Origin: CAIKZZ01 sp035524495 | GTDB taxonomy: Bacteria; Pseudomonadota; Gammaproteobacteria; Steroidobacterales; Steroidobacteraceae | Length of the DNA: 40,907 nt | Direction: 5' to 3' | Assembly (NCBI GenBank): GCA_035524495.1 | Contig: DATKOR010000031.1 | Coordinates: 1 to 40,907 of the forward strand | Shown: in pieces, positions 8,115 to 18,424 of the stretch | Numbering within the stretch: the stretch's first letter is position 1 | Layout: every line of letters begins with the position of its first letter | Program-made: the position numbers and the translations under genes | Notes under the pieces: model-generated | What the model was told of the DNA's origin: nothing | Database searches by the model: none | The model's input: the letters and a program-made list of their open reading frames with translations, nothing else

Positions 8115-10988
8115 TCAGGCGGGCGTGGTCGAGGGCTTGTGCGACGGCTGGCGCGCGTCGCGGTCCTGCCGGTAGCGCTCCTGCCAGTCGAGCGGCCGGT
8201 CGACCTTGACGACCTGCACCGCGGTGACCTTGTACTCCGGGCAGTTGGTCGCCCAGTCGGAGTTCTCGGTCGTGACCACGTTGGCGCCGGACTCGGGGAA
8301 GTGGAAGGTCGTGTAGACGACGCCCGGCTGGACGCGCTCGGTGACGGTCGCGCGCAGCACGGTCTCGCCGGCGCGGCTCGTGATGCCGACCCAGTCGCCG
8401 TCCTCGATGCCGCGGTGCTCCGCGTCGTGCGGGTGGATCTCGAGCCGGTCCTCGCTGTGCCAGACGACGTTGTGCGTGCGCCGCGTCTGCGCGCCGACGT
8501 TGTACTGGGTGAGGATGCGGCCGGTCGTCAGCAGCAGCGGGAAGCGCGCACCGGTGCGCTCGCGCGTCGCCACGTACTCGGTGACGTAGAACCGGCCCTT
8601 GCCGCGCACGAACTCGCCGATGTGCATCGTCGGCGTGCCGTCCGGCGCCTCGGCGTTGCAGGGCCACTGGATGCTGCCGAGCCGGTCGATCTTGTCGAAG
8701 CTGACGCCGGTGAAGGTCGGCGTCAGGCGCGCGATCTCGTCCATGATCTGGGACGGGTGGTCGTAGTGCATCGGGTAGCCGAGCGCGTTCGACAGCCGCA
8801 TCGTCACCTCCCAGTCGGCGAGCCCGCCGAGCGGCTCGATGACCTTGCGCACTCGCGACACGCGCCGCTCGGCGTTGGTGAAGGTGCCGTCCTTCTCGAG
8901 GAACGACGAGCCGGGCAGCAGCACGTGCGCGAACTTCGCGGTCTCGCACATGAAGATGTCCTGCACCACCAGGCATTCGAGCGAGGTCAGCGCGTCGACG
9001 ACGTGCTGCGTGTTGGGGTCGGACTGCGCGATGTCCTCGCCCTGCACGTACAGCGCGCGGAACGTGCCGTCGAGCGCCGCCTCGAACATGTTCGGGATCC
9101 TCAGACCCTGCTCGGCGCGCAGCGTCACGCCCCACTCGGCCTCGAAGCTGTGGCGCACCGCGCCGTCCGACACGTGCCGGTAGCCCGGGAACTCGTGCGG
9201 GAACGAGCCCATGTCGCACGAGCCCTGCACGTTGTTCTGGCCGCGCAGCGGGTTGACGCCCACGCCCTCGCGGCCGATGTTGCCGGTCGCCATCGCGAGG
9301 TTGGCGATGCCGAGCACCATGGTGCTGCCCTGGCTGTGCTCGGTCACGCCGAGGCCGTAGTAGATCGCGCCGTTCGGCGCGTTCGCGTAGATGCGCGCCG
9401 CGGCGCGCAGCGTCGTCGCCGGCACCGTGGTGATCGACTCGGTCGCCTCCGGCGAGTTCTTCGGGTCGGCGACGAAGTCGCGCCAGCGCTGGAACGAGGC
9501 CGGCTCGCAGCGCGCGGCGACGAAGTCCTCCTTGACCAGGCCCTCGGTCACGATCACGTGCGCGAGCGCGTTGATCACCGCGACGTTGGTGCCGGGGCGC
9601 AGCTGCAGGTGCGCCGCGGCCTCGATGTGCGGGGTGCGCACCAGCGGGATGACGCGCGGGTCGACCACGATCAGCTTCGCGCCCTGCCGCAGCCGGCGCT
9701 TCAGCTGCGAGGCGAACACCGGGTGCGCATCGGTGGGGCTCGCGCCGATCAGCAGCACGACGTCGGCCTTCATCACCGAGGTGAACGCCTGCGTGCCGGC
9801 CGACTCGCCCAGCGTCGCCTTGAGGCCGTAGCCGGTCGGCGAGTGGCAGACGCGCGCGCAGGTGTCGACGTTGTTGTTGCCGAAGGCGGCGCGCACCAGC
9901 TTCTGCACCAGGAAGGTCTCCTCGTTGGTGCAGCGCGAGGAGGTGATGCCGCCGATCGAGTCGCGGCCGTACTTGGCCTGGATGCGCTTGAACTCGCGCG
10001 CCGCGTGGCCGATCGCCTCGTCCCAGCTGACCTCGCGCCAGGGGTCGGAGATCCTGGCGCGGATCATCGGCTTCGTGATGCGGTCCGGGTGGGTCGCGTA
10101 GCCGTAGGCGAAGCGGCCCTTGACGCAGGCGTGGCCCTGGTTCGCGTGGCCGTCGCGGTTCGGCACCATGCGCACGACCTCGCCGTCGGCGACCTCGGCC
10201 TTGAGCGAGCAGCCGACGCCGCAGTAGGCGCAGGTGGTGGTCACCGCCTGCGTCGGCCTCGGCGCCGCCAGCAGCGTCTTCTCGGACAGCGCCGCGGTCG
10301 GGCAGGCCTCGACGCAGGCGCCGCAGGAGACGCACTCGGAGTCGACGAAGGGCTCGGCCTGGCTGGCCGCGATCTGCGAGGCGAGGCCGCGGCCGGACAC
10401 CGTCAGCGCGAGCGTGCCCTGGGTCTCGTCGCAGGCGCGCACGCAGCGCGAGCAGACGATGCAGAGCTCGGGGTTGAAGTTGAAGTACGGGTTGGACCCG
10501 TCCTGGCGGAACTCGACCGCGGCCGCGGCGTGGGTCGCCGCCGGCGGGCGGCGGTCGCTGTGCAGGTAGGGGCTGCCGGTGACGCCGTGCAGCGCGGCCA
10601 TGTCCTGCAGCTCGCAGTGGTCCTCGGCGGGGCAGCCCTCGCACTCGAGCGGGTGCTCGGAGACGTACAGCTCGACCACGCCCTTGCGCAGCTGGTGCAG
10701 CTTGTCGCTCTCGGTGCGGACCTTCATGCCGTCGGCGACCAGCGTCGTGCACGAGGCCGGGTAGCCCTTGCGGCCCTCGATCTCCACGAGGCACAGCCGG
10801 CAGGAGCCGAAGGCCTTGAGGCTGTCGGTGGCGCACAGCTTCGGCACGCTGACGCCGGCGAGCGCCGCGGCGCGCATCACCGAGGTGCCGTCCGGCACCG
10901 ACAGCGCGCGGCCGTCGATCTCGATGCTGACCATCCGGGTCGCATCCGAGGCCGGAGTGCCGAGGTCGTTGTGGTCGATGGAGTACAT
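8115..10988 (-). CDS. fdsA: NAD-dependent formate dehydrogenase, molybdenum alpha subunit
   Basis: The 957-residue catalytic subunit oxidises formate to CO2 at a bis-MGD molybdenum site and passes electrons through Fe-S clusters to FdsB. Domains in order: [2Fe-2S] Cys52, 63, 66, 80; His-ligated [4Fe-4S] His112, Cys116, 119, 125; two ferredoxin-type clusters (Cys176-186 and 219-229); the cofactor-proximal cluster Cys253, 256, 260, 288; then the molybdopterin domains to the C-terminus. Cys381-His382 in VCHSPTGYG is the expected Mo ligand and its partner, so this is a Cys, not a selenocysteine, enzyme. Length equals that of known FdsA. It is cotranscribed with fdsGB and fdsD. Mo ligand sulfuration by an FdhD-type protein is required in the family, but no such gene is in this operon. 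Confidence 0.96.
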   Translation of the reverse strand: MYSIDHNDLGTPASDATRMVSIEIDGRALSVPDGTSVMRAAALAGVSVPKLCATDSLKAFGSCRLCLVEIEGRKGYPASCTTLVADGMKVRTESDKLHQLRKGVVELYVSEHPLECEGCPAEDHCELQDMAALHGVTGSPYLHSDRRPPAATHAAAAVEFRQDGSNPYFNFNPELCIVCSRCVRACDETQGTLALTVSGRGLASQIAASQAEPFVDSECVSCGACVEACPTAALSEKTLLAAPRPTQAVTTTCAYCGVGCSLKAEVADGEVVRMVPNRDGHANQGHACVKGRFAYGYATHPDRITKPMIRARISDPWREVSWDEAIGHAAREFKRIQAKYGRDSIGGITSSRCTNEETFLVQKLVRAAFGNNNVDTCARVCHSPTGYGLKATLGESAGTQAFTSVMKADVVLLIGASPTDAHPVFASQLKRRLRQGAKLIVVDPRVIPLVRTPHIEAAAHLQLRPGTNVAVINALAHVIVTEGLVKEDFVAARCEPASFQRWRDFVADPKNSPEATESITTVPATTLRAAARIYANAPNGAIYYGLGVTEHSQGSTMVLGIANLAMATGNIGREGVGVNPLRGQNNVQGSCDMGSFPHEFPGYRHVSDGAVRHSFEAEWGVTLRAEQGLRIPNMFEAALDGTFRALYVQGEDIAQSDPNTQHVVDALTSLECLVVQDIFMCETAKFAHVLLPGSSFLEKDGTFTNAERRVSRVRKVIEPLGGLADWEVTMRLSNALGYPMHYDHPSQIMDEIARLTPTFTGVSFDKIDRLGSIQWPCNAEAPDGTPTMHIGEFVRGKGRFYVTEYVATRERTGARFPLLLTTGRILTQYNVGAQTRRTHNVVWHSEDRLEIHPHDAEHRGIEDGDWVGITSRAGETVLRATVTERVQPGVVYTTFHFPESGANVVTTENSDWATNCPEYKVTAVQVVKVDRPLDWQERYRQDRDARQPSHKPSTTPA

Positions 10989-11018
10989 GCGGGTGTGTCC
11001 CTCGTGTGCCGGTGCGGC

Positions 11019-12550
<1,532 letters not shown>

Positions 12551-12554
<4 letters not shown>

Positions 12555-13027
12555 TGCGCTCTCCGCGGCCCGGTCAGCGCATCGAAGCGCTCGGGCGTCA
12601 CGTGACTGTGCATTCGACCGTCGACGCGGATGGAAGGTCCCGTCGCGCAGTTGCCGAGGCAATAGACCGCCTCGAGCGTCACCGCGCCGTCGGCGCTCGT
12701 CTCGTCGAAGCCGACGCCGAGGCGTGCCTGCGCGTGCGCCTCGAGCGCCGCGCCGCCGCGCGCCTGGCAGGCCTCGGCACGGCACACCTGGACGACGCGC
12801 TTGCCGTGCGGCCGCGTCCGGAAGTAGTGGTAGAAGGTCACGACGCCGTGCACTTCGGCGCGCGACAGGTTCAGCGCTTCGGCGATCTGCGGGATTGCCG
12901 CCTCGGGGATGAAGCCGAGCGCATCCTGCACCGCATGCAGCACCACGAGCAGCGGGCCGGGCTCGTGCCCGAAGCGGTGCAGCGCCGATTCGACGGCGGC
13001 GCGCTCGTGGGCGTCGACGCTAGACAC
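12551..13027 (-). CDS. fdsG: NAD-dependent formate dehydrogenase gamma subunit (NuoE-like)
   Basis: The 158-residue thioredoxin-like [2Fe-2S] protein resembles NuoE, the entry partner of FdsB. LLVVLHAVQDALGFIP and LNLSRAEVHGVVTFYHYF are the family's N-terminal helices. Cluster ligands are VCRAEACQARG and the C-terminal VYCLGNCATGPSI. I chose the GTG at 13027 because AAGGGGG lies 6 bases upstream. Another GTG at 13078 would add 17 residues without a visible ribosome binding site. It is the first gene of the fdsGBAD operon and overlaps fdsB by 4 bases. Confidence 0.92.
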
Positions 13028-13082
13028 TCCAAACCCCCTTGGAATCAAGGCGCGAGGCCCCGAGTCAGCCCTGGGCACCCGA

Positions 13083-13125
13083 CGCTAAAGAAAGCTAGCA
13101 TACAAAATATCAGGGCCCGGCCCGG
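13083..13125. promoter_or_regulatory. AT-rich divergent promoter region between fdsG and the racemase gene
   Basis: A local AT-rich island (CTAAAGAAAGCTAGC followed by ATACAAAATATC) stands out in a very GC-rich background, between two divergent genes. It is the natural place for the fds promoter on the minus strand and the racemase promoter on the plus strand. I cannot assign -35/-10 boxes with confidence. Confidence 0.4.
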
Positions 13126-13147
13126 TCAGAAGGCGGCATCCGCTATC

Positions 13148-13843
13148 GTGAAAAGGATCGGTATCTTAGGCGGCTCGAGCGATCAGGCGACTGCCGACTA
13201 TTACAAGCGGCTGAACGCCTGCGTCAACCGGCGCCTCGGCGGCTTCAACACCGCAGAACTCATTGTCTCCTCTATGAATTTCGCGCTGGCCGAGGCCTGG
13301 GTCCGCCGCGGCGAATGGGATGCTGCAGCGCAATATCTAACCGGACGGGCCGAAGCGCTCGAACGCGCCGGGGCGGACCTGCTGATCTGCGTCTCCAACA
13401 CCCTGCATCGCTGCGCCGACGCCTTCACGGCGCGCCTGTCGATCCCTTTCCTGCACATCGTCGATCCGACGGCGAGGGCGATCCGCGCCGCCGGGATGAC
13501 CCGCGTCGGGCTCCTCGGCACGAAGCCCGTCATGTCGACCGACTACCTCAAGCGCCGCTATGCCGAGCGCTTCGGCGTCGAGGTGCTGGTGCCGAGCGTC
13601 GAGGAGCAGGACGAGGGCAACCGGATCATCTTCGACGAACTGTGCCGCGGCGACTTTCGACCCGAGTCGAAGGCGCGCTATCTCGCGATGGTCGATGCGC
13701 TCGCGGCGCGCGGCGTCGAGGGCGTTATTCTCGGCTGCACGGAAATTCCGCTCCTGATCGGTCAGGCGGACCGGCCTCGGGTACGCATGTTCGACACCGT
13801 CGAGCTGCACGTCGAGGCCGCCGTCAGCGCGGCGCTCGCCTAG
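13148..13843 (+). CDS. Aspartate/glutamate racemase family protein
   Basis: The 231-residue cofactor-independent racemase-fold enzyme inverts amino acids (classically Asp or Glu) using two Cys residues. Cys81 lies in ICVSNTLHRCAD and Cys197 in LGCTEIPLLIG, the paired acid/base thiols of the family. The N-terminus KRIGILGGSSDQATADYYKRL matches YgeA-like members. The GTG at 13148 starts exactly at that motif. The open frame extends upstream through the antisense of fdsG, but that part has no family similarity. Substrate unknown; YgeA relatives have broad specificity. No peptidoglycan or amino-acid operon surrounds it, so its job is unclear. Confidence 0.87.
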   Translation: MKRIGILGGSSDQATADYYKRLNACVNRRLGGFNTAELIVSSMNFALAEAWVRRGEWDAAAQYLTGRAEALERAGADLLICVSNTLHRCADAFTARLSIPFLHIVDPTARAIRAAGMTRVGLLGTKPVMSTDYLKRRYAERFGVEVLVPSVEEQDEGNRIIFDELCRGDFRPESKARYLAMVDALAARGVEGVILGCTEIPLLIGQADRPRVRMFDTVELHVEAAVSAALA

Positions 13844-14071
13844 GCCGCGCGCAAATTCCGTTCCAGAGCGGCGCGCGAGTGCAAGATGCGCGCGCAGAAA
13901 CCCTTCGTGACACGCCCGCTGTTGCAATATTCCGCGCGGCAGAGTTGAATGATTTGCATTCGATCGGCACCGCGTCGGGTTGGTGCAGCGCAGCACGCGC
14001 CGCCCCCTGAGTGAACGGTGACCGGATCGCCCGAACCCGGATCCGCTCCAAGACAGACGTTGAGGGTGGCT

Positions 14072-14320
14072 ATGTTGGTCTTCGTGGCGGCTTGCATCGT
14101 CGCGTTCGCGCTGTGGGTCGCGGCCCTGCGCAAGCGCGCGGAACTGGCGATCGGCATCGCCGTCGGCCTCGCGCTCGCCGCGATCGCCTCCGTCACCGCG
14201 CCCTCCTTCAACGCCCATGAAATCCCGGTTTGGCTGCCGCCGCTGCCGTTCGCAGTCATTGCGTGCACGCTGTTCTTTTTCGGCGGCCTGGCGTGGTGGT
14301 GGGGATCCGACGATCGCTGA
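14072..14320 (+). CDS. Hypothetical three-helix membrane protein
   Basis: I do not recognise a family. The 82-residue product is nearly all membrane: helix 1 at residues 1-19, helix 2 at about 26-44 (IGIAVGLALAAIASVTA) and helix 3 at about 56-77, ending WWWGSDDR. A GTG at 14018 could extend it by 18 polar residues, but GAGGGTGG just before the ATG at 14072 favours the shorter form. It lies between the racemase gene and the alternative oxidase operon, 337 bases before the next gene, so cotranscription is uncertain. Confidence 0.55.
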   Translation: MLVFVAACIVAFALWVAALRKRAELAIGIAVGLALAAIASVTAPSFNAHEIPVWLPPLPFAVIACTLFFFGGLAWWWGSDDR

Positions 14321-14657
14321 GATGGCCGACTAGAGTTGAGTACGACGACCGAGGCTTAAGACCCCGCCGCGCCGTGGTGCGCCCGGGGATGTGGCCGATG
14401 ATGGTTGACGGATCGACAGGCGGTGACAGACGCGGTGCGAGCGACAGCGCGATCGACATTTCGTAGCGACGATGGGCTGAACGCAGCGACGCGCCGCGGC
14501 AGGTCTGTTTCCGATTCCGCTCTGGCAGTCCCTGCCGGCCTCGGCGCCGGCGCGCACGGCTGCCCACGATTCACGATGGTCCGGAGACGAGCGAACCGTT
14601 CACACGACACATAGCGATCCGCGCCGGCCCGCGGCCGCGGATTTCGAGGGGTGCAGC
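14321..14657. other. 337-base intergenic region upstream of the alternative oxidase operon
   Basis: I see no gene here. The ribosome binding site GAGGGGTG lies 5 bases before the ATG at 14658. The region should hold the promoter of the oxidase operon, because the upstream gene is distant, but no convincing -35/-10 pair or hairpin terminator was found. Confidence 0.4.
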
Positions 14658-15233
14658 ATGAAGTGCTTCTATTACCTGTCGCCGACGCTCGCGAGCACGA
14701 CGCAGGTCTCCAACGACCTGCACAATGCCGGAATCAAGGATTTCTACATCCACGTGATCTCGCGCGACGAGTCGGGCCTCAAGCAGCAGCACGTCCACTC
14801 GTCGAACTACCTCGAGACGCTCGACGTGATCCGCGTCGGCTTCATCGGTGCGTTCCTCGGCTTCGTCGCGGGGCTCATCGGCGTGGAGCTCCTGCGCTAC
14901 TTCGAGCCCTTCGGGCCGGGCGTGCCGAACATGGTCTACGGCTTCGTCGTCGTCGTCGCGACGCTGTTCGGCGCCTGGGAAGGCGGTCTGATCGGGGTCG
15001 CGACCGAGAACAAGAAGCTCGAGCGCTTTCACGACGACCTGGTCGCCGGGCGCTATCTGATCCTGATCTACGCGCACAAGGAGCTCGAGGACAAGGTGCG
15101 CGCGATGATGGCGGACCGCCACCGCGAGGCCGAGTTCGCCGGCGAGGACCGCTACTTCCTGAACCCCTTCAGTCGGCTGACGCGCGGCGGCGAGCCCGCG
15201 CGCCGCGACACCAAAGCCCTCCAGAAGAGCTGA
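14658..15233 (+). CDS. Hypothetical glycine-zipper membrane protein heading the oxidase operon
   Basis: The 191-residue protein has three parts. A soluble N-terminal domain of about 55 residues (CFYYLSPTLASTTQVSNDL, then GIKDFYIHVISRD) resembles stress-protein domains fused to glycine-rich membrane segments. Two membrane helices rich in Gly follow (about 58-80, GFIGAFLGFVAGLIGVELL, and 93-117). The cytoplasmic charged tail contains a helix KELEDKVRAMMADRHREAE. It sits 4 bases before the oxidase subunit II gene, so it is surely in the same transcript. A role in oxidase assembly or membrane stress is inferred only from position. Confidence 0.7.
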   Translation: MKCFYYLSPTLASTTQVSNDLHNAGIKDFYIHVISRDESGLKQQHVHSSNYLETLDVIRVGFIGAFLGFVAGLIGVELLRYFEPFGPGVPNMVYGFVVVVATLFGAWEGGLIGVATENKKLERFHDDLVAGRYLILIYAHKELEDKVRAMMADRHREAEFAGEDRYFLNPFSRLTRGGEPARRDTKALQKS

Positions 15234-15237
15234 TCCC

Positions 15238-16593
15238 ATGGTACTTGCGCTCATCCTGATCCTGCTGGTCGTCGGCACGGTGGCGTTCCACCTGTGGAGC
15301 CCGTGGTGGTTCACGCCGATCGCGTCGAACTGGTCGATGATGGACGACACCGTCAAGCTGACGTTCAGCGTCACCGGCATCGTGTTCGTCGCCGTGAACC
15401 TGTTCATGGCCTATGCGATCGTGAAGTTCCGCCATCGCAAGGACCAGAAGGCGCTCTACAAGCCCGAGGACAACAAGCTCGAGTGGATCCTGACGATCGC
15501 GACGACGCTTGGCGTGGCGCTGCTGCTGACGCCGGGGCTGTTCGTGTGGGCGAAGTTCGTGACGGTGCCGAGTGACGCGACCGAGGTCGAGGTCGTCGGC
15601 CAGCAGTGGAACTGGAGCTACCGGCTGCCGGGCAAGGACGGCGCGCTCGGCCACTCGGACGCTTCGCTGATCACGCCCGCCAATCCCTTCGGCGTCGACC
15701 CCAACGATCCGAAGGGCCAGGACGACGTCCTGATCTCGAGCCCGGAGCTGCACCTGCCGGTCGGCAAGCCCGTCAAGGTTCTGCTGCGCTCGCGCGACGT
15801 CAGCCATCAGTTCGCGGTGCCGCAGTTCCGCGTCAAGATGGACATGGTCCCGGGCATGGTGACGTACTTCTGGTTCACGCCGACGCGCACCGGCGCCTTC
15901 AACGTGCTGTGCGAGCAGCTGTGCGGCGTCGCGCACTTCGCGATGCGCGGGCGCGTCGTCGTCGACGAAGCGCCCGCCTACCAGGCGTGGCTCGCGAGCC
16001 AGAAGACCTTCGCCGCGACGCAGGCCACGGCCGCCGGCGACGCGACCGCCGGCGCCGCGCTCTACCAGGTGTGCAGCGCCTGCCACGGCACCGAGGGCCA
16101 GGGCAACCAGGCGCTCAATGCGCCCAAGCTCGCGCACCAGGCGCCGTGGTACCTCGCCAAGCAGCTCAGGAACTTCAAGGCGGGGCTGCGCGGCGCCGAC
16201 AGCCGCGACACCTACGGCCAGCAGATGTCGCCGATGGCGGGCACGCTCGCCGACGATGCCGCGATCGCGAACGTCGTCGCCTACATCGCGACGCTGCCCG
16301 ACAACGCGGCGCCGATCAGCGTCGCCGGCGACGTCGATCACGGCAAGGCGCTCTACTCGACCTGCGGCGCCTGCCACGGCTTCAAGGGCGAGGGCATCTG
16401 GGCCACCCTCGCGCCGCGGCTCGCGGGCATGCCCGACTGGTACCTGACGCGCCAGCTCGAGAACTTCAGGAGCGGCGTGCGCGGCGCGCACCCGAGCGAC
16501 TACTCGGGCGCGCAGATGGCGCAGCTCGCGATCGCGCTGCACGACCAGCGCGCGATCAGCGACCTCGTCGCGTACCTGGATACCCTGAGGTGA
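15238..16593 (+). CDS. coxB: Cytochrome c oxidase subunit II with fused di-heme c4-like domain
   Basis: The 451-residue subunit receives electrons from c-type cytochromes and passes them via CuA to subunit I. Three hydrophobic segments lie at about residues 1-18, 38-63 and 80-106, followed by the cupredoxin domain. CuA ligands are His190 (VSHQF), Cys225, Glu226, Cys229, His233 and Met236 in CEQLCGVAHFAM. Two tandem cytochrome c domains follow, with heme sites Cys279-Cys282-His283 and Cys376-Cys379-His380. Each repeats the pattern ALYxxCxACHG, WYLxxQLxxF, GxQMxxMA, as in di-heme cytochrome c4. Ordinary subunit II ends after CuA or has one c domain, so this is a caa3-type enzyme with an extra heme. 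It heads the coxMNOP-like operon. Confidence 0.94.
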   Translation: MVLALILILLVVGTVAFHLWSPWWFTPIASNWSMMDDTVKLTFSVTGIVFVAVNLFMAYAIVKFRHRKDQKALYKPEDNKLEWILTIATTLGVALLLTPGLFVWAKFVTVPSDATEVEVVGQQWNWSYRLPGKDGALGHSDASLITPANPFGVDPNDPKGQDDVLISSPELHLPVGKPVKVLLRSRDVSHQFAVPQFRVKMDMVPGMVTYFWFTPTRTGAFNVLCEQLCGVAHFAMRGRVVVDEAPAYQAWLASQKTFAATQATAAGDATAGAALYQVCSACHGTEGQGNQALNAPKLAHQAPWYLAKQLRNFKAGLRGADSRDTYGQQMSPMAGTLADDAAIANVVAYIATLPDNAAPISVAGDVDHGKALYSTCGACHGFKGEGIWATLAPRLAGMPDWYLTRQLENFRSGVRGAHPSDYSGAQMAQLAIALHDQRAISDLVAYLDTLR

Positions 16594-16598
16594 GATTC

Positions 16599-16630
16599 GC
16601 CGGCCGGCGCATGCCGGCCGGCCGTGTTTT
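16599..16630 (+). terminator. Stem-loop between subunit II and subunit I genes
   Basis: GCCGGCCGGC, loop GCAT and a second GCCGGCCGGC form a perfect 10-bp stem, followed by CGTG and TTTT. It lies in the only sizeable gap (76 bases) of the oxidase operon. It could attenuate transcription or protect mRNA ends and so set the ratio of subunit II to the rest. The short T-run makes full termination doubtful. Confidence 0.45.
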
Positions 16631-16669
16631 CAGGGCCGCGCCCGAGGCGCGGCAGACAAGGAGAGGCGG

Positions 16670-18424
16670 ATGGCGTACGTAGCGTTGGCGGACCGCGATC
16701 ATGCGCTCCACGACCCGCAGACCTTCATCACCAAGTACATCTGGAGCCAGGACCACAAGGTCATCGCGATCCAGTATGCGCTGACCGCGATCGCGATCGG
16801 GCTGGTCGCGCTCGTGCTCTCGGTGCTGATGCGCCTGCAGCTCGGCTTCCCGCACACGTTCTCGCTGATCGCCCCGAACGACTACTACCAGGCGGTCACG
16901 ATGCACGGGATGATCATGGTGATCTACCTGCTGACCGCGCTGTTCCTCGGCGGCTTCGGCAATTACCTGATCCCGCTGATGTGCGGCGCACGGGACATGG
17001 TGTTCCCGTACATGAACATGCTGAGCTACTGGGTGTACCTGCTCGCGGTGCTGGTGCTGGTCGCGGGCTTCTTCCTGCCCGGCGGCCCGACGGGCGCCGG
17101 CTGGACGCTGTACCCGCCGCAGGCGATCTCCACCGGAACGCCCGGCGCCTCGTGGGGCATCATCTGCATGCTCGCCTCGCTCGCGATCTTCATCGTCGCG
17201 TTCACGATGGGCGGCCTCAACTACGTGACGACGGTGCTGCAGGCGCGCTGCCGCGGCATGACGCTGATGCGCATGCCGCTGTCGGTGTGGGGCATCTTCA
17301 TGGCGACGATCCTCGGCCTGCTGGCATTCCCCGCGCTGTTCGTCTCGGCGATCATGATGACGCTCGATGCGACGATCGGGACCAGCTTCTTCATGCCGGC
17401 GGTCGTCTCGATGGGCCAGTCGCCGACGCATCACGGCGGCAGTCCGCTGCTGTTCCAGCACCTGTTCTGGTTCTTCGGCCACCCCGAGGTCTACATCGTC
17501 GCGCTGCCGGCCTTCGGCATCGTCTCGGACCTGCTGAGCACGCACGCGCGGCGCCACATCTTCGGCTATCGGATGATGGTGTGGGCGATCCTCGCGATCG
17601 GGTGCCTGAGCTTCGTCGTGTGGGCCCACCACATGTACGTCAGCGGCATGAACCCGTATTTCGGGTTCTTCTTCGCGACGACGACGCTGATCATCGCGAT
17701 CCCGACGGCGCTCAAGGTCTACAACTGGGTGCTGACGCTGTGGAAGGGCGACATCCACCTGACGGTGCCGATGCTGTTCGCGATCGGCTTCATCTTCACG
17801 TTCACGCACGGCGGCCTCACCGGCCTGTTCCTCGGCAACGTCACCGTTGACGTGCCGCTGTCGGCGACCTACTTCGTGGTCGCGCACTTCCACATGGTCA
17901 TGGGCGTCTCGCCGATCCTCGTGGTGTTCGGCGCGATCTACCACTGGTACCCGAAGATGACCGGCCGGATGCTGAACGACACGCTCGGACGCCTGCACTT
18001 CTGGATCACGTTCCTCGGCGTCTACGCGATCTACCTGCCGATGCACTACCTCGGGATCCTCGGCGTGCCGCGGCGCTACTACGCCTACACGACCGCCGAC
18101 TTCCCGGCCTCGGTGCAGTCGCTCAATGCCTCGATCACGATCGCGGCGCTGATCGTCGCGTTCGCGCAGCTGTTCTTCCTGATCAACCTCTTCTGGTCGC
18201 TCCGGCACGGCCGCGAGGCGGGCGGCAACCCCTGGCGCGCGACGACGCTCGAGTGGCAGACACCCGACACGCCGCCCAAGCACGGCAACTGGGGCGCGAA
18301 GCTGCCGGTCGTCTACCGCTGGGCCTACGACTACAGCGTGCCGGGCGCGAGCGCGGACTTCATCCCGCAGAACGTGCCGCCGGGCCCGGGCTCGCCGGCG
18401 CCGAGCCACGAGAAGCACGCGTGA
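16670..18424 (+). CDS. coxA: Cytochrome c oxidase subunit I (alternative oxidase)
   Basis: The 584-residue heme-copper oxidase core has 12 helices. Low-spin heme ligands lie in TMHGMIMVIYLL and VVAHFHMVMG. GHPEVYIVALPAFG supplies the CuB His, the cross-linked Tyr and the channel Glu that mark type A1 enzymes. VVWAHHMYVSGMNP gives the two further CuB His. The C-terminus is long and hydrophilic. It reduces O2 to water with proton pumping. AGGAGAGGCGG precedes the ATG. It overlaps the next gene (GTGA at 18421-18424). Its sequence differs clearly from the second subunit I at 23842-25425, so it is a paralogue of another subfamily and not a recent duplicate. Confidence 0.95.
   Translation: MAYVALADRDHALHDPQTFITKYIWSQDHKVIAIQYALTAIAIGLVALVLSVLMRLQLGFPHTFSLIAPNDYYQAVTMHGMIMVIYLLTALFLGGFGNYLIPLMCGARDMVFPYMNMLSYWVYLLAVLVLVAGFFLPGGPTGAGWTLYPPQAISTGTPGASWGIICMLASLAIFIVAFTMGGLNYVTTVLQARCRGMTLMRMPLSVWGIFMATILGLLAFPALFVSAIMMTLDATIGTSFFMPAVVSMGQSPTHHGGSPLLFQHLFWFFGHPEVYIVALPAFGIVSDLLSTHARRHIFGYRMMVWAILAIGCLSFVVWAHHMYVSGMNPYFGFFFATTTLIIAIPTALKVYNWVLTLWKGDIHLTVPMLFAIGFIFTFTHGGLTGLFLGNVTVDVPLSATYFVVAHFHMVMGVSPILVVFGAIYHWYPKMTGRMLNDTLGRLHFWITFLGVYAIYLPMHYLGILGVPRRYYAYTTADFPASVQSLNASITIAALIVAFAQLFFLINLFWSLRHGREAGGNPWRATTLEWQTPDTPPKHGNWGAKLPVVYRWAYDYSVPGASADFIPQNVPPGPGSPAPSHEKHA

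Noticed and set aside
8115..10988. A selenocysteine formate dehydrogenase
   Set aside because: The metal-ligand position reads Cys (C381 followed by His) with no in-frame TGA.
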